Part shown: piece after piece, positions 1 through 8,506 of the stretch
Layout: every line of letters begins with the position of its first letter
Numbering within the stretch: the stretch's first letter is position 1
Source of the DNA: JBEKCB01 sp052139675
Lineage (GTDB): Bacteria; Planctomycetota; Brocadiia; CAIUPP01
NCBI GenBank assembly: GCA_052139675.1
Contig: JBKQWE010000130.1
Span: 9,697-73,696 of the forward strand
Length of the DNA stretch: 64,000 nucleotides
Reading direction: 5' to 3'
The notes under the pieces: model-generated
The model's database searches: none
The model's input: only the letters and a program-made list of their open reading frames with translations
Told to the model about the DNA's origin: nothing
Made by a program: the position numbers and the translations under genes

Positions 1-1689
1 GGGCGCCTTGGGCGATATCTCCGCGAACCGTCGCCAGCCGGTCGTCGCCTCCGCCGCCGCCAGGGCGCCTTGCGCCGTCAGCCGCTGTCGGACCTCGACG
101 GCCTTGTCGAACGGCCTCTGCGGCACGATCTCCGTCGCCCACCAGTCGTCGTGATCAATGCCGCGGTCGTACTGGAACGACAGGGTCACCGGCACCGCCA
201 CCGCCAGCCCGACCAGAAGCGCCACGCCGCACCACGCGGCCGTCCGCCCGATTCTCACTCGCTGCAGGTCGAGCAGCTTGAAGGCGTTGACCAGGAACGG
301 CATCAGCGCCTCGCGGGGGTCCACGGCGAGGACGGCCGACAGCAGCAGCATGATCAGCACGGTCTTCGCTCCCAGCGCCCGCGCGCCGAAGATCCCCCAG
401 AGCGTGACGCAGGGAAACCAATACGGCTGCACCATGAACGCTCCCGTCTCCGCGATGAGGCGGGCGACGACGAGGTAGAGCATGAAGATCAGCCCGGTGT
501 ACAGGACCGCCAACTGCCAGTCCAGGCCCACGCAGATGAGACTGACGGTGAAGAGGGCAGCGCAGACCAGGAACACGCGCGCGCCCCAGACGGCCTCCGG
601 CGGTTGCGCCTCGGCCGTTGGGATCAGGATCGCCTGGCGAAATGTCCGGCTGTAATAATGCCGCCCGGTGTAGAGGATCGCCAGCAGCATGCCGAAAAAG
701 GCGCCGAAATTCATGAAGCTTTGCGCGTTCGGCGCGGACATTCCGCCGCCGGTGAGCGAAAGTCCATAGCCGGCCAGCGCCCCGACCAACACCGGATAGA
801 GGAACGGTCCGATCCCCATCGCCAAGGAGACGTCCGAGGCCAGGAAGTACGCGAAAGCCAGGACGGTAAAATACAGGGTCGGATGCAACATCTCGCCCCC
901 GTTGCCCGCGGCGAAAGTGGGAAACAGCGTCGCCAGGGACGAGAGGTCCACCCTCGTCGGGACCGTCACGAGGAATTCCGGGAACCAGGTCGCGAGGTAG
1001 TTGTTGAGATGGATCAGAAACACAACCGCCGCACCGATCCAGAACATGCGGTCCCCGAGCACGGCGCCCCAGCGGTTTCCCGCTTCCGGCAGCAGCGCGT
1101 TCGAGAACGTCGCCAGCGGATAACGGAGATGCTCGTGCTCCGACCATTGGCGATGCACCGCCAGCGCCAGCCCGATCAGCCCGATCCATAACAGCAGAAT
1201 CACCGGGATCCAGAAGACCAGCGTTGCGCGCCAGGCCCGCCAGGGCACCTCGCGCGGACTGGGCAGCCCGCGCCCGCTGCCGATCCCGCGCACGAAACCG
1301 TTCAGCGCGTCCTCCTGGTTCCCCGGCGAGGCCAGCATCTGCCGGGGCGCCGTCTCGACAATTCCCTCCGCGCGCCAGCCCGGCGTGCTCCGCTCCCAAT
1401 GCCACGGCATCATCAGCGTGGCCGTGAACGTCTCCATCAACCCGGCGCTGGGAATGCAGCACATCACCGTCACCAGCGCCAGCGCCACCGCCAGCTCGCC
1501 GGCCGAAAACGCCCAGCGTTTCAGAAGCGGGTTGAGGATCAGAACGAAAAGGATCAGGCCGCCGTACACCGAGATCGGCATGTTGCTGCCGATCAGCATC
1601 GTCTGGTGCATGACCGCGTCGTTGAAGTAGCTGAACGCGCAGACGAACGCGCCGCCCACAAGCCCCGCCAGAACTGCGCGCCACGTCAT
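1..1689 (-). CDS. DUF6785-type polytopic membrane protein, C-terminus beyond window
   Basis: This is an uninterrupted reading frame of 563 codons running off the left edge. It starts at ATG 1689 (M-T-W-R-A-V), with AGGG about 10 nt upstream. It aligns end to end with the complete paralogue at 1888-3909, sharing for example YFNDAVMHQTM, MPWHWERS, GLALAVHRQWSEHEHLRYPL and DVSLAMGIGPF, so about 110 C-terminal residues lie outside the window. Many hydrophobic segments predict a polytopic inner-membrane protein. The family resembles large uncharacterised DUF6784/DUF6785 proteins; a transport role is only inferred. It follows its paralogue on the same strand, so the two may be co-transcribed or form a heteromer. 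Confidence 0.8.
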   Translation of the reverse strand, partial: MTWRAVLAGLVGGAFVCAFSYFNDAVMHQTMLIGSNMPISVYGGLILFVLILNPLLKRWAFSAGELAVALALVTVMCCIPSAGLMETFTATLMMPWHWERSTPGWRAEGIVETAPRQMLASPGNQEDALNGFVRGIGSGRGLPSPREVPWRAWRATLVFWIPVILLLWIGLIGLALAVHRQWSEHEHLRYPLATFSNALLPEAGNRWGAVLGDRMFWIGAAVVFLIHLNNYLATWFPEFLVTVPTRVDLSSLATLFPTFAAGNGGEMLHPTLYFTVLAFAYFLASDVSLAMGIGPFLYPVLVGALAGYGLSLTGGGMSAPNAQSFMNFGAFFGMLLAILYTGRHYYSRTFRQAILIPTAEAQPPEAVWGARVFLVCAALFTVSLICVGLDWQLAVLYTGLIFMLYLVVARLIAETGAFMVQPYWFPCVTLWGIFGARALGAKTVLIMLLLSAVLAVDPREALMPFLVNAFKLLDLQRVRIGRTAAWCGVALLVGLAVAVPVTLSFQYDRGIDHDDWWATEIVPQRPFDKAVEVRQRLTAQGALAAAEATTGWRRFAEISPKAP

Positions 1690-1745
1690 GGCTGGGAATC
1701 CCTGTTCAGATGACCTCTAATCTCGATCCCATGCATCAGCACCGG

Positions 1746-1891
1746 CTAGTGTTTAGTTGCGTAAATTGGCGCACAATTTTACGCAACTAAACACGGTCCA
1801 ACGGAACGCATAAACCAATACAACGACCTGGCTTATCGCGGTCATGCTTACTTGCGGAAATAGGACGCCTATTTCCGCAAGTAAGCACTAG
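1746..1891. mobile_element. 146-bp MITE/REP-like element with nested palindromic ends
   Basis: The element is bounded by CTAG at 1746-1749 and 1888-1891. Its two ends are imperfect inverted copies: CTAGTGTTTAGTTGCGTAAA on the left, and CTAGTGCTTACTTGCGGAAA read inward from the right. Each end is itself a hairpin. The left has 17-bp perfect arms (1749-1765 and 1778-1794); the right has 20-bp perfect arms and a 3-nt loop (1845-1864 and 1868-1887). No coding sequence is visible inside. A REP-pair or Y1-transposase-dependent mini-element is the likeliest class; transcription termination is a possible side effect. The right CTAG supplies the TAG stop of the gene at 1888-3909. Confidence 0.6.
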
Positions 1892-3909
1892 TTCGGCAAA
1901 ATATTGAACACCTTCGGGGGCAACCCCGTCTTCAGCCAGTAGATGAATCCGATCCCCATCGGCAGGAGTCCGCCGAGCAGCTCCCCGGCGATCAGCCCGA
2001 ACATCAACGGCTTCAGCCGCTGATACCACCACGCTCCGGCGTACCGGGTCACCAGGAGCTTGATCATCCATCCGCCCAGGAAAGAGGCGGACATGTCCCG
2101 CCCGGCCCACGTGTTCCACACCAGGAACAGCACCGGGTGCAGCGGCCATTTCGCCCAGCGCAGCCGCAGCGCCGCGAACACCAGCACCGCCGTCAGGCCG
2201 CCCGCGAACCCGATCAGGCAGGGCACCTTGGGCGATATCCTGGCGAACCGGCTCCAACCGCTCGTCGCCTCGGCCGCCGCCAGACTGCCTTGCCCGACCA
2301 GTCGCTCTTTAACTTCGATGGCCTTGTCGAACGGTCTCTGCGACGCCACCACCATCGCGAACGCGTCGTCGCGGTCAACTCCGCGGTCGTACTGGAATGC
2401 CAAAGTCGCCGGCACCGCCACCGCCAGGCCGATCAGAATGGCCGCAACGCACCAGGCGGCCGTCCGTCCCATTTTCTGCCGCCGCAGGTCGAGCAGCTTG
2501 AAGGCGTTTACCAGGAACGGCATCATCGCCTCGCGCGGATCAATGATCAGGACCGACGACAACAGCAGCATGATCAGGACGCTCTTCACCCCCAGCGCTC
2601 TCGCGCCGAAGAAACCCCAGAGGATCACGCCGGGATACCAATACGCCTGGACCAGAAACGCCCCCGTCTCCGCAACGAGCCGGCCGACGACGAGGAAGAG
2701 CGCGAAGATCAACCCCGTGTGCAGCACCGCGAGCTGCCAGTCGAGGCCCACGGCGATGAGGCTGACGGTGAAGAGGCCGGCGCAGATCAGGAACACGCGC
2801 GCACCCCAGATCGCCTCCGACGCCTGCGCCTCCGGCGTCGGAATCAGGATCGCCCGCCGCATGACCTGGCTGTAATAATGCCGCCCCGTGTACAGGATCA
2901 CCAGCAGCAGGCCGAAATAAGCGCCGAAATTCATAAAGCCCTGCACGTTCGGCGTGCTCACCCCGCTCCACTGGAGCGACAGCCCGTAGCTCGCCAGCGC
3001 CCCGACCAGGAACGGATTGATGAACGGTCCGATTCCCATCGCCAAGGACACGTCCGAGGCCAGGAAGTACGCGAAAGCCAGGACTGAAAAATATAACTGC
3101 GGCTGCAGCAGGACCCACCCGCCGCCTGCCGCGTAGGTGGGGGACAGTTGCAGGAGCGAGGTCAGGTCAATTTTGGTGGGGACCGACACGAGAAACTTCG
3201 GGAACCATACCGCGAGGTAGTTGTTGAAATGGATCAGGAATACGAATCCCGCCCCGATCCAGAACAAGCGGTCCCTGAACACGGTGGCCCATCGCTTCCC
3301 CGGCTCCGGCAGCAACGCATTCGAGAACACCGCCAGCGGATAGCGCAGGTGCTCGTGCTCCGACCATTGGCGATGCACGACCAGCGCCAGCCCGATCAGC
3401 CCGACCCACAGCAGCACCGCCAGCGGAAGCCAAAAGGCCAGCGTTCGGGCCCAGTCCCGCCAGGGTACCGCGCGCAGGCTGGGAAGCCCGCGCCCGTTGC
3501 CGAGCCCCCGAACGAAACCGTTCACCGCATCGTCCTGATTCCCCGGCGAGGCCAGCATCTGCCGGGGGAGCGTCTCCACAATGCCCTCCGCCCGCCAGCC
3601 GGGGTTGCTTCGCTCCCAATGCCACGGCATCATCATCGCCGCCGTGCCCGACCGTAGCAATCCCGCGCCGGGAATGCCGCACATCACCAGCGTCATCGCC
3701 AGCGCCACGGTCAGCTCGCCGGCCGAGAATGCCCGTCGTCCCAGCAGCGGGTTGATCAGGAGAACGAAAAGGATCAGGCCCCCGTACACTGAAATCGGCA
3801 TAATGCTGCCGACGAACATCGTCTGGTGCATGACTGCGTCGTTGAAATAGCAGAACGCGCAGACGAACGCGCCCGCCAGCATCCCGGCCAGAACCGCGCG
3901 CCATGTCAC
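1888..3909 (-). CDS. DUF6785-type polytopic membrane protein (complete paralogue)
   Basis: A 673-residue protein with about a dozen hydrophobic segments spread along its length (for example near residues 5-25, 38-55, 160-180, 215-235, 335-350, 385-405, 430-450 and 585-605). The start is GTG at 3909, chosen because it aligns exactly with MTWRAV of the paralogue; AAGGG lies about 10 nt upstream. It belongs to the same family as the partial gene downstream. No transporter signature can be named with confidence, so substrate transport is an inference. It is the first large gene of the leftward unit whose promoter lies at 4141-4168. The TAG stop lies in the terminal CTAG of the palindromic element at 1746-1891, so the last residues may have been altered by insertion. 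Confidence 0.8.
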   Translation of the reverse strand: MTWRAVLAGMLAGAFVCAFCYFNDAVMHQTMFVGSIMPISVYGGLILFVLLINPLLGRRAFSAGELTVALAMTLVMCGIPGAGLLRSGTAAMMMPWHWERSNPGWRAEGIVETLPRQMLASPGNQDDAVNGFVRGLGNGRGLPSLRAVPWRDWARTLAFWLPLAVLLWVGLIGLALVVHRQWSEHEHLRYPLAVFSNALLPEPGKRWATVFRDRLFWIGAGFVFLIHFNNYLAVWFPKFLVSVPTKIDLTSLLQLSPTYAAGGGWVLLQPQLYFSVLAFAYFLASDVSLAMGIGPFINPFLVGALASYGLSLQWSGVSTPNVQGFMNFGAYFGLLLVILYTGRHYYSQVMRRAILIPTPEAQASEAIWGARVFLICAGLFTVSLIAVGLDWQLAVLHTGLIFALFLVVGRLVAETGAFLVQAYWYPGVILWGFFGARALGVKSVLIMLLLSSVLIIDPREAMMPFLVNAFKLLDLRRQKMGRTAAWCVAAILIGLAVAVPATLAFQYDRGVDRDDAFAMVVASQRPFDKAIEVKERLVGQGSLAAAEATSGWSRFARISPKVPCLIGFAGGLTAVLVFAALRLRWAKWPLHPVLFLVWNTWAGRDMSASFLGGWMIKLLVTRYAGAWWYQRLKPLMFGLIAGELLGGLLPMGIGFIYWLKTGLPPKVFNILPN

Positions 3910-3992
3910 CGCTGGGAACCCTTATCCAATCTCATTACAGCTTCCTTGCATTCACGGTACAGACGCATCGTCTCCACGGCATCTTCCGGCAT
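3906..3992 (-). CDS. possible 28-residue leader or remnant overlapping the DUF6785-type gene
   Basis: A short open frame from ATG 3992 (M-P-E-D-A-V-E-T-M-R-L-Y) ends in TGA overlapping the GTG start of the membrane-protein gene (GTGA). The composition is ordinary for protein. The frame stays open upstream to about 4120 without a better start, so this could be the 3' remnant of a longer gene. The paralogous gene at 1-1689 has a similar overlap: a frame ending N-R-D-S-Q-P stops at the ATGA of its start. This supports an ancestral upstream neighbour that was translationally coupled. No recognisable domain. Confidence 0.3.
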   Translation of the reverse strand: MPEDAVETMRLYRECKEAVMRLDKGSQR

Positions 3993-4115
3993 GATCGCCG
4001 GCGGCAGACCGTGCGCCGGCTCAAAAGCGCGACAGGGGCTTCGCGCGCGACGCCGTCGAGAGGGGCCCGTGGTCAGCGGAGCGGTACGGATAAAAGCAAG
4101 ACACCGGGCGCGTTA

Positions 4116-4138
4116 CGACACGCTGCGTCAGCGTGTCG
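4116..4138. promoter_or_regulatory. perfect 23-bp palindrome at the +1 region (candidate operator)
   Basis: Arms CGACACGCTG and CAGCGTGTCG (10 bp each, perfect) flank a 3-nt centre CGT. The palindrome begins 3 bp downstream of the -10 box of the leftward promoter, covering the predicted start point near 4134. That is a classic repressor-operator position; as RNA it would form a 5'-end stem-loop. No regulator gene is present in the window. Confidence 0.5.
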
Positions 4139-4140
4139 CT

Positions 4141-4168
4141 ATTCTATAACCCTCTTGAAGAATGTCAA
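4141..4168 (-). promoter_or_regulatory. sigma70-type promoter for the DUF6785-type operon
   Basis: On the minus strand, TTGACA (4168-4163), 16 bp, then TAGAAT (4146-4141). It faces the DUF6785-type genes and is divergent to the promoter at 4209-4237. The predicted start point falls inside the palindrome at 4116-4138. Confidence 0.65.
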
Positions 4169-4208
4169 GCGGAATTTCGTTAAGATGGGCGGATGGACGA
4201 GGAGTTGC

Positions 4209-4237
4209 TTGACAGGCGCGACCTTCGCTGTCAGAAT
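4209..4237 (+). promoter_or_regulatory. sigma70-type promoter for the DUF4838-MttB operon
   Basis: TTGACA (4209-4214), 17 bp, CAGAAT (4232-4237). The predicted start point near 4244 is just upstream of the DUF4838 gene. The -10 variant CAGAAT recurs at other promoters in this window. Confidence 0.6.
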
Positions 4238-4302
4238 GTCACGCTTCATGCCCCGGCGTCGCATGGCGCGTCGCCTGGAACGACTTGAGGAACATTATTC
4301 AA

Positions 4303-6081
4303 ATGCGCGCGGATTCCCAGTATCTGCTGGCCGACCATGGAAAGAGCGACTGGAAGATCGTCGTCGGCGCAGATGCCATCGCGCCGGAGCGGCACGCGGC
4401 GGAAGAGCTTCAGTATTTTCTCCGGGAAATCAGCGGAGCGCATCTTGCGATCGTTGCGGACAATGTTCCGCTTGCCCGCAACGAAATCATAGTGGGCGAC
4501 AACAAGCATTTGTTCGGGACGGGCGTTCAGCTCGATTGTTCTAAGTTGGGGAGCGAAGGTTTCTGCATACAGACGGCCGGAGGCTCTCTTGTCATAGCCG
4601 GAGGCAAGCCGCGCGGAACATTGTACGGCGTTTATACTTTCCTGGAGGATTACCTGGGCTGCAGGTGGTTCTACCGAAAAGTCTCCCGGATACCCAAGCG
4701 AGACAAGATGGAAATCGGCGAGATCCATGACGAGCAAATCCCGGCGCTTGAATACAGGGATCCTTATTTTGCCGGCTCCGTGGAAGGCGAATGGCACGCC
4801 CGAAATAAGTCCAACTCCCACTTTGCGCGTTTAGAGGATATCCATGGTTATAAAGTGGTCTACAGCCATTTCGTGCATACGTTTGACTCGCTGCTTCCCG
4901 TGGCGAAATACTTTGATTCGCACCCGGAGTATTTTTCGGAAGTGGACGGCCGCCGGATCTCCGACAGGACGCAGCTCTGCCTTACCAATCCCGATGTATT
5001 GAAGATTTCCATCAGCAGCATCCAACGATGGCTGAAGGAAGAACCAAAAGCTTCCATCGTGTCGGTGTCGCAAAATGACTGGAGGAATCCATGCCAGTGC
5101 GGGAAGTGCAAGGCCATAGATGAGTATGAGGGCTCGCACAGCGGGACGCTGATCCGCTTCGTCAATGAAATCGCCGAGGCGCTTGAGCATGAATTTCCTC
5201 ATGTGGCCGTGGATACTCTGGCATACCAGTATACGAGAAAGCCTCCCAGGCATGTCAGGCCGCGCAAAAACGTCATCGTCAGGCTGTGCAGCATTGAGTG
5301 CTGTTTCGCTCATCCACTTGAAAAATGCCACAGCGAAGTAGGAGCGTATGGACCCGATAGGTCGCGCACTTGGGTAAAAGGCGGTTTCTCCGATGACCTG
5401 GAAGCCTGGTCCAAGGTGTGCGACCGGTTGTATGTCTGGGACTACGTAACTAACTTTCAACATTATGTCCAGCCTTTTCCGAACTTTAAAGTATTGCAGG
5501 CCAACATCCGTTATTTTGTCAAGCATCATGTCAAAGGCATATTCGAAGAGGGCAATAATTCAGCCAAGGGCGAGAGCAGTGAGTGTGATCAGATGCGCCA
5601 GTACGTCCTCGCCAAATTGCTGTGGAACCCCGACTATGACGTCGAGGTCGCAGTAAATGAGTTCATGACGGCCTACTACGGAATGGCGGCTGCGGCGATG
5701 CGCCGGTACTATGACCTCATTCATAAGCAGGTCGAGGCGCCTGGCGTGCACATGAGCATCTATGATCCGCCGACCAGCGCCTATCTCAACGAAACCATGC
5801 TGGACGAAGCCGACCGGTTGTTTGACAAGGCTGAAATGATCGCGGACAACGAAGAGGTGTTGAAGAGGGTGCGGACCGCCAGGTTGCCCATCCGTTATGT
5901 CAGGTTGTGCATTGCTCCCGCCGACGCCGCGGGTTTGGAAGAGCGGATTGAGCGGTTTTTCGAAGACGTCAAAGCGGCGCAAATCAAGGAAATCGCGGAA
6001 AGCCGTCCTCTGGAGGAGTCCAGAACCCTTATGCTCAAGCGTGTAACGACCGCTCACAACTTAGGAGGCATCAAGCCATGA
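4303..6081 (+). CDS. DUF4838 domain protein, alpha-glucuronidase-like N-domain
   Basis: About 592 residues. Near residues 15-40 lies the signature PERHAAEELQYFLREISG, typical of the GH67-N-like domain that precedes DUF4838. The central part (about 120-450) matches DUF4838 proteins (HPEYFSEVDGRR, VSVSQNDWRNPCQCGKCKAI, YVWDYVTNFQHYVQPFPN). A related glycoside-hydrolase role is plausible, but the catalytic residues are not established. No signal peptide is visible, so it is probably cytoplasmic. Start choice: ATG 4303 with GAGG 12 nt upstream; a TTG at 4285 in the same frame is the alternative. First gene of a four-gene operon; its stop overlaps the next start (ATGA). Confidence 0.85.
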   Translation: MRADSQYLLADHGKSDWKIVVGADAIAPERHAAEELQYFLREISGAHLAIVADNVPLARNEIIVGDNKHLFGTGVQLDCSKLGSEGFCIQTAGGSLVIAGGKPRGTLYGVYTFLEDYLGCRWFYRKVSRIPKRDKMEIGEIHDEQIPALEYRDPYFAGSVEGEWHARNKSNSHFARLEDIHGYKVVYSHFVHTFDSLLPVAKYFDSHPEYFSEVDGRRISDRTQLCLTNPDVLKISISSIQRWLKEEPKASIVSVSQNDWRNPCQCGKCKAIDEYEGSHSGTLIRFVNEIAEALEHEFPHVAVDTLAYQYTRKPPRHVRPRKNVIVRLCSIECCFAHPLEKCHSEVGAYGPDRSRTWVKGGFSDDLEAWSKVCDRLYVWDYVTNFQHYVQPFPNFKVLQANIRYFVKHHVKGIFEEGNNSAKGESSECDQMRQYVLAKLLWNPDYDVEVAVNEFMTAYYGMAAAAMRRYYDLIHKQVEAPGVHMSIYDPPTSAYLNETMLDEADRLFDKAEMIADNEEVLKRVRTARLPIRYVRLCIAPADAAGLEERIERFFEDVKAAQIKEIAESRPLEESRTLMLKRVTTAHNLGGIKP

Positions 6082-7340
6082 CGGACGCATCCTCTTCGGC
6101 CTATCCCGTCTCGTGGTATCAATTCACCGAGCATCCGGAATCGGATTCCTGCTGGTCATTGTCGGTCGGCCCCGATGGCCGCATTTACGCCGCGGCCTGC
6201 GCCGAGGGATCGCCCGGCAAATCGGTCAAGCTCGTGCGCTATAATGAGAAGACCGACGCTCTGGAGTATCTCTTTTCGCTCGACCGGATGGTGGACGATC
6301 CGGCCGACTCCGGCCGCGCGACGCAGTGCAAGATTCATTACAGCTTCGCGCCCTCGATGCACGACGGCGTTCTCTACATGGCGACGCACCTTTCCGGGCC
6401 GCCCATTGACCTGCCGGCCTACTCGCCTTGGGGAATGTGGCATGACAAGGAGCGCTGCTTCCGTGGCAGCGCGCTGCTGGCCTTCGATACGCGGACCGAC
6501 AAGGTGCTCTGGTGGGACACGATGATCCCCAAGGAAGGCTGCCGCTGTCTGCTGCACGACGAAGAGCGCGGCCTGCTCTATTCGCTGAGCTATCCGCGCG
6601 ACCATTTCTTCATCTATGACATCGCCAGGCGCAAGTCCCGCGACGTCGGCCGCATCGGCTCCGTCAACGCGCAGGCCCTTTTCCTGGACAAGCGGCATCG
6701 CGTCCTGACGTCGAATGACGACGGCCGAATCGTGCGATACGATCCCGACAAGGACCGGCTGGAGACCTCGCCTTACATCCTGCCCCATGATCCCACTTAC
6801 CAGACAGGCTGGCACAGCGTGTTCTACGATGTCGCGCCGTCGCCGGACGGGGAATGCGTTTACGCCTCGACGTGGATCGCCAACCCGAGGCTGATGCGCA
6901 TCTGGCCGAACGAGGGCGAATGGGGGCGCGTCGAGGACCTGGGGCCGACGACCCAGCCTCGAGACCTGACGCTGCCCTTGTCAACGTTCCTCGACCACTG
7001 CGGCGGGCTGGTGTTCGGAGGCGACGGGCTTCTCTACTACTGCGCGTCGAGATGGCGGGAAGGCAAGACGGATGACTCGCCCCGCGAGGCGGGCGACGGC
7101 AGCGTCAACATGTGGGGGATCGTCTATCGGCTGAATCCTGTCACCCTGGAGCGCGAGGAGGTCTTTCAACTGAAGCGGCCGGGCCAGGCGGCGCAGTACG
7201 TCTCGCGCGCCGCGATAGACCACAACGGCGACCTGTTCTTTGCGCACGTCGGGCCGAGGCCGGTCGGCATCTTCCGGGCGGCGATGCCGGCGGACCGGAA
7301 GAAACCTAATGCTCATTTGCCCATCCGCATGTGGGGATAG
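6078..7340 (+). CDS. beta-propeller protein (lyase/lactonase-like fold), paralogue of 18356-19639
   Basis: A 420-residue protein built of repeated blade-like units (DGRIYAAACAEG, DGRIVRYDPDKDRLE, DGECVYASTW, DGLLYYCASRW, NGDLFFAHVG), consistent with a six- or seven-bladed propeller. It has no signal peptide. It starts at ATG 6078 inside ATGA with the previous stop, with AGGAGG about 9 nt upstream, so it is translationally coupled to the DUF4838 gene. The segment LLYSLSYPRDHFFIYDIARR corresponds to IYGLTWPKGYFLVYDIAARR in the propeller at 18356-19639, so the two are paralogues in two different catabolic-looking operons. SMP-30, PL22-like lyase or non-enzymatic scaffold are all possible. Confidence 0.75.
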   Translation: MTDASSSAYPVSWYQFTEHPESDSCWSLSVGPDGRIYAAACAEGSPGKSVKLVRYNEKTDALEYLFSLDRMVDDPADSGRATQCKIHYSFAPSMHDGVLYMATHLSGPPIDLPAYSPWGMWHDKERCFRGSALLAFDTRTDKVLWWDTMIPKEGCRCLLHDEERGLLYSLSYPRDHFFIYDIARRKSRDVGRIGSVNAQALFLDKRHRVLTSNDDGRIVRYDPDKDRLETSPYILPHDPTYQTGWHSVFYDVAPSPDGECVYASTWIANPRLMRIWPNEGEWGRVEDLGPTTQPRDLTLPLSTFLDHCGGLVFGGDGLLYYCASRWREGKTDDSPREAGDGSVNMWGIVYRLNPVTLEREEVFQLKRPGQAAQYVSRAAIDHNGDLFFAHVGPRPVGIFRAAMPADRKKPNAHLPIRMWG

Positions 7341-7353
7341 AAGGGAGAACGCT

Positions 7354-8478
7354 TTGAAATCCGTCAAGAAGCCGCTGGACTGGCATGACCCGGAGGTGAG
7401 AGCCCTCCACGATAAGATCGTTCACGGATCGTTCACCAACGAAGGGACGATGGTGGCATTCCCGATGTGTTTTCCGGGCGTCACCGTTCCCATTATCGCG
7501 GATGAGAGCCGGGTCAACGCCCTGGCTACGACGCGCGAAGGCGTCATCTACGGCGGCACAAGCGGAAAACGCGTCCACCTGTTCGTCGGCATGTTCCGCG
7601 CCGACATGGGCGCGGTGTACGACATGGGCGTCGTGGATGGCGCAGAGCAGTGCGTCGCCGTCAGTTGCGGGCCGGCGGGTTTCGCGGCCTTCGTCAACGG
7701 GCCGGGCGGCGCGCGCATCGTCAGCCGGGAACTGGAGCGCGCGCCTTTCAGCCTGATCCAGGAATGGGGCTTCACGCGGAAGCCGTTCAAGTATCACGCC
7801 GTCCCGGCGGGCGGAGAGCGAATCGTCCACGCGGTGACCGACCCTTCGGGACGGCGCGCATTCGCAACGACCCTCAAACATCTCCTTGGAGTGGAAATCG
7901 AGACCGGCGCCGTCGAGGTCCTGGGCGAAGTGCGCGGGACGGGCCGACTCACCGTGGACGCGCGCGGCGGCATTCTGGGCTTCGATGACGGCGATACATT
8001 GTGGCGCTTCGACCCCGCGGCGAAGAAGCTCGATCGCCGGGCCGTTGCGCTTCCCGCCGGCGACTGGGCGCATGCGCCCAGGCTGTGGGCCAGGCGCCGC
8101 GGGCCGGGCCTGCTCTACACGGCCGATGGGAAAGGGGACGTCTTCTCGCTCGACGAGGAAGGGCGGTTCAGCGGCCCGCTCGGCCGCGCGGGGCTGACTC
8201 CCGTCGGGCCCATGGCGGTGACTCATGACGGCCGCGTTTTCGGCTTCTGCGGCGACGAGATTTCCAGGATGTTCTGTTACGACCCCGACGCGGGAAAGGT
8301 CACGGACATCGGCGCGGCGGTTTCGGTGATCCAGCGCCGCCGGTACGGCTACGTCTTCGGCGACGCCATCGTCGGGCGCGACGGCGAGGTCGTGTTCGGC
8401 GAGGACGACGACTCGGGACATCTCTGGCTCTATTTCCCGCGGATCGTTGAGAAAACGGCGAAGCCGGCCCGACCGTAA
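7354..8478 (+). CDS. second beta-propeller protein of the DUF4838 operon
   Basis: About 374 residues with repeating blade motifs (GGILGFDDGDTLWRFDP, LLYTADGKGDVFSLDEEG, DGRVFGFCGDEISRMFCYDP, DGEVVFGEDDDSGHLWLY). The start is TTG 7354, preceded by AGGGAG about 8 nt upstream and only 13 nt after the previous stop. The open frame extends further upstream, but only inside the preceding gene. It is more divergent from the neighbouring propeller than that one is from the 18-19 kb propeller. No catalytic signature is evident and there is no signal peptide. The cytoplasmic location and operon position suggest a sugar- or amide-processing or binding role, which is an inference. Confidence 0.7.
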   Translation: MKSVKKPLDWHDPEVRALHDKIVHGSFTNEGTMVAFPMCFPGVTVPIIADESRVNALATTREGVIYGGTSGKRVHLFVGMFRADMGAVYDMGVVDGAEQCVAVSCGPAGFAAFVNGPGGARIVSRELERAPFSLIQEWGFTRKPFKYHAVPAGGERIVHAVTDPSGRRAFATTLKHLLGVEIETGAVEVLGEVRGTGRLTVDARGGILGFDDGDTLWRFDPAAKKLDRRAVALPAGDWAHAPRLWARRRGPGLLYTADGKGDVFSLDEEGRFSGPLGRAGLTPVGPMAVTHDGRVFGFCGDEISRMFCYDPDAGKVTDIGAAVSVIQRRRYGYVFGDAIVGRDGEVVFGEDDDSGHLWLYFPRIVEKTAKPARP

Positions 8479-8506
8479 GGGCCTCATCGCCTGCAGGAGA
8501 TCGCGG

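Noticed and set aside
3903..4544. plus-strand ORF running from the promoter region into the DUF4838 gene
   Set aside because: It is out of frame with the DUF4838 protein, spans both promoters and the palindrome, and has no homologue-like motifs.
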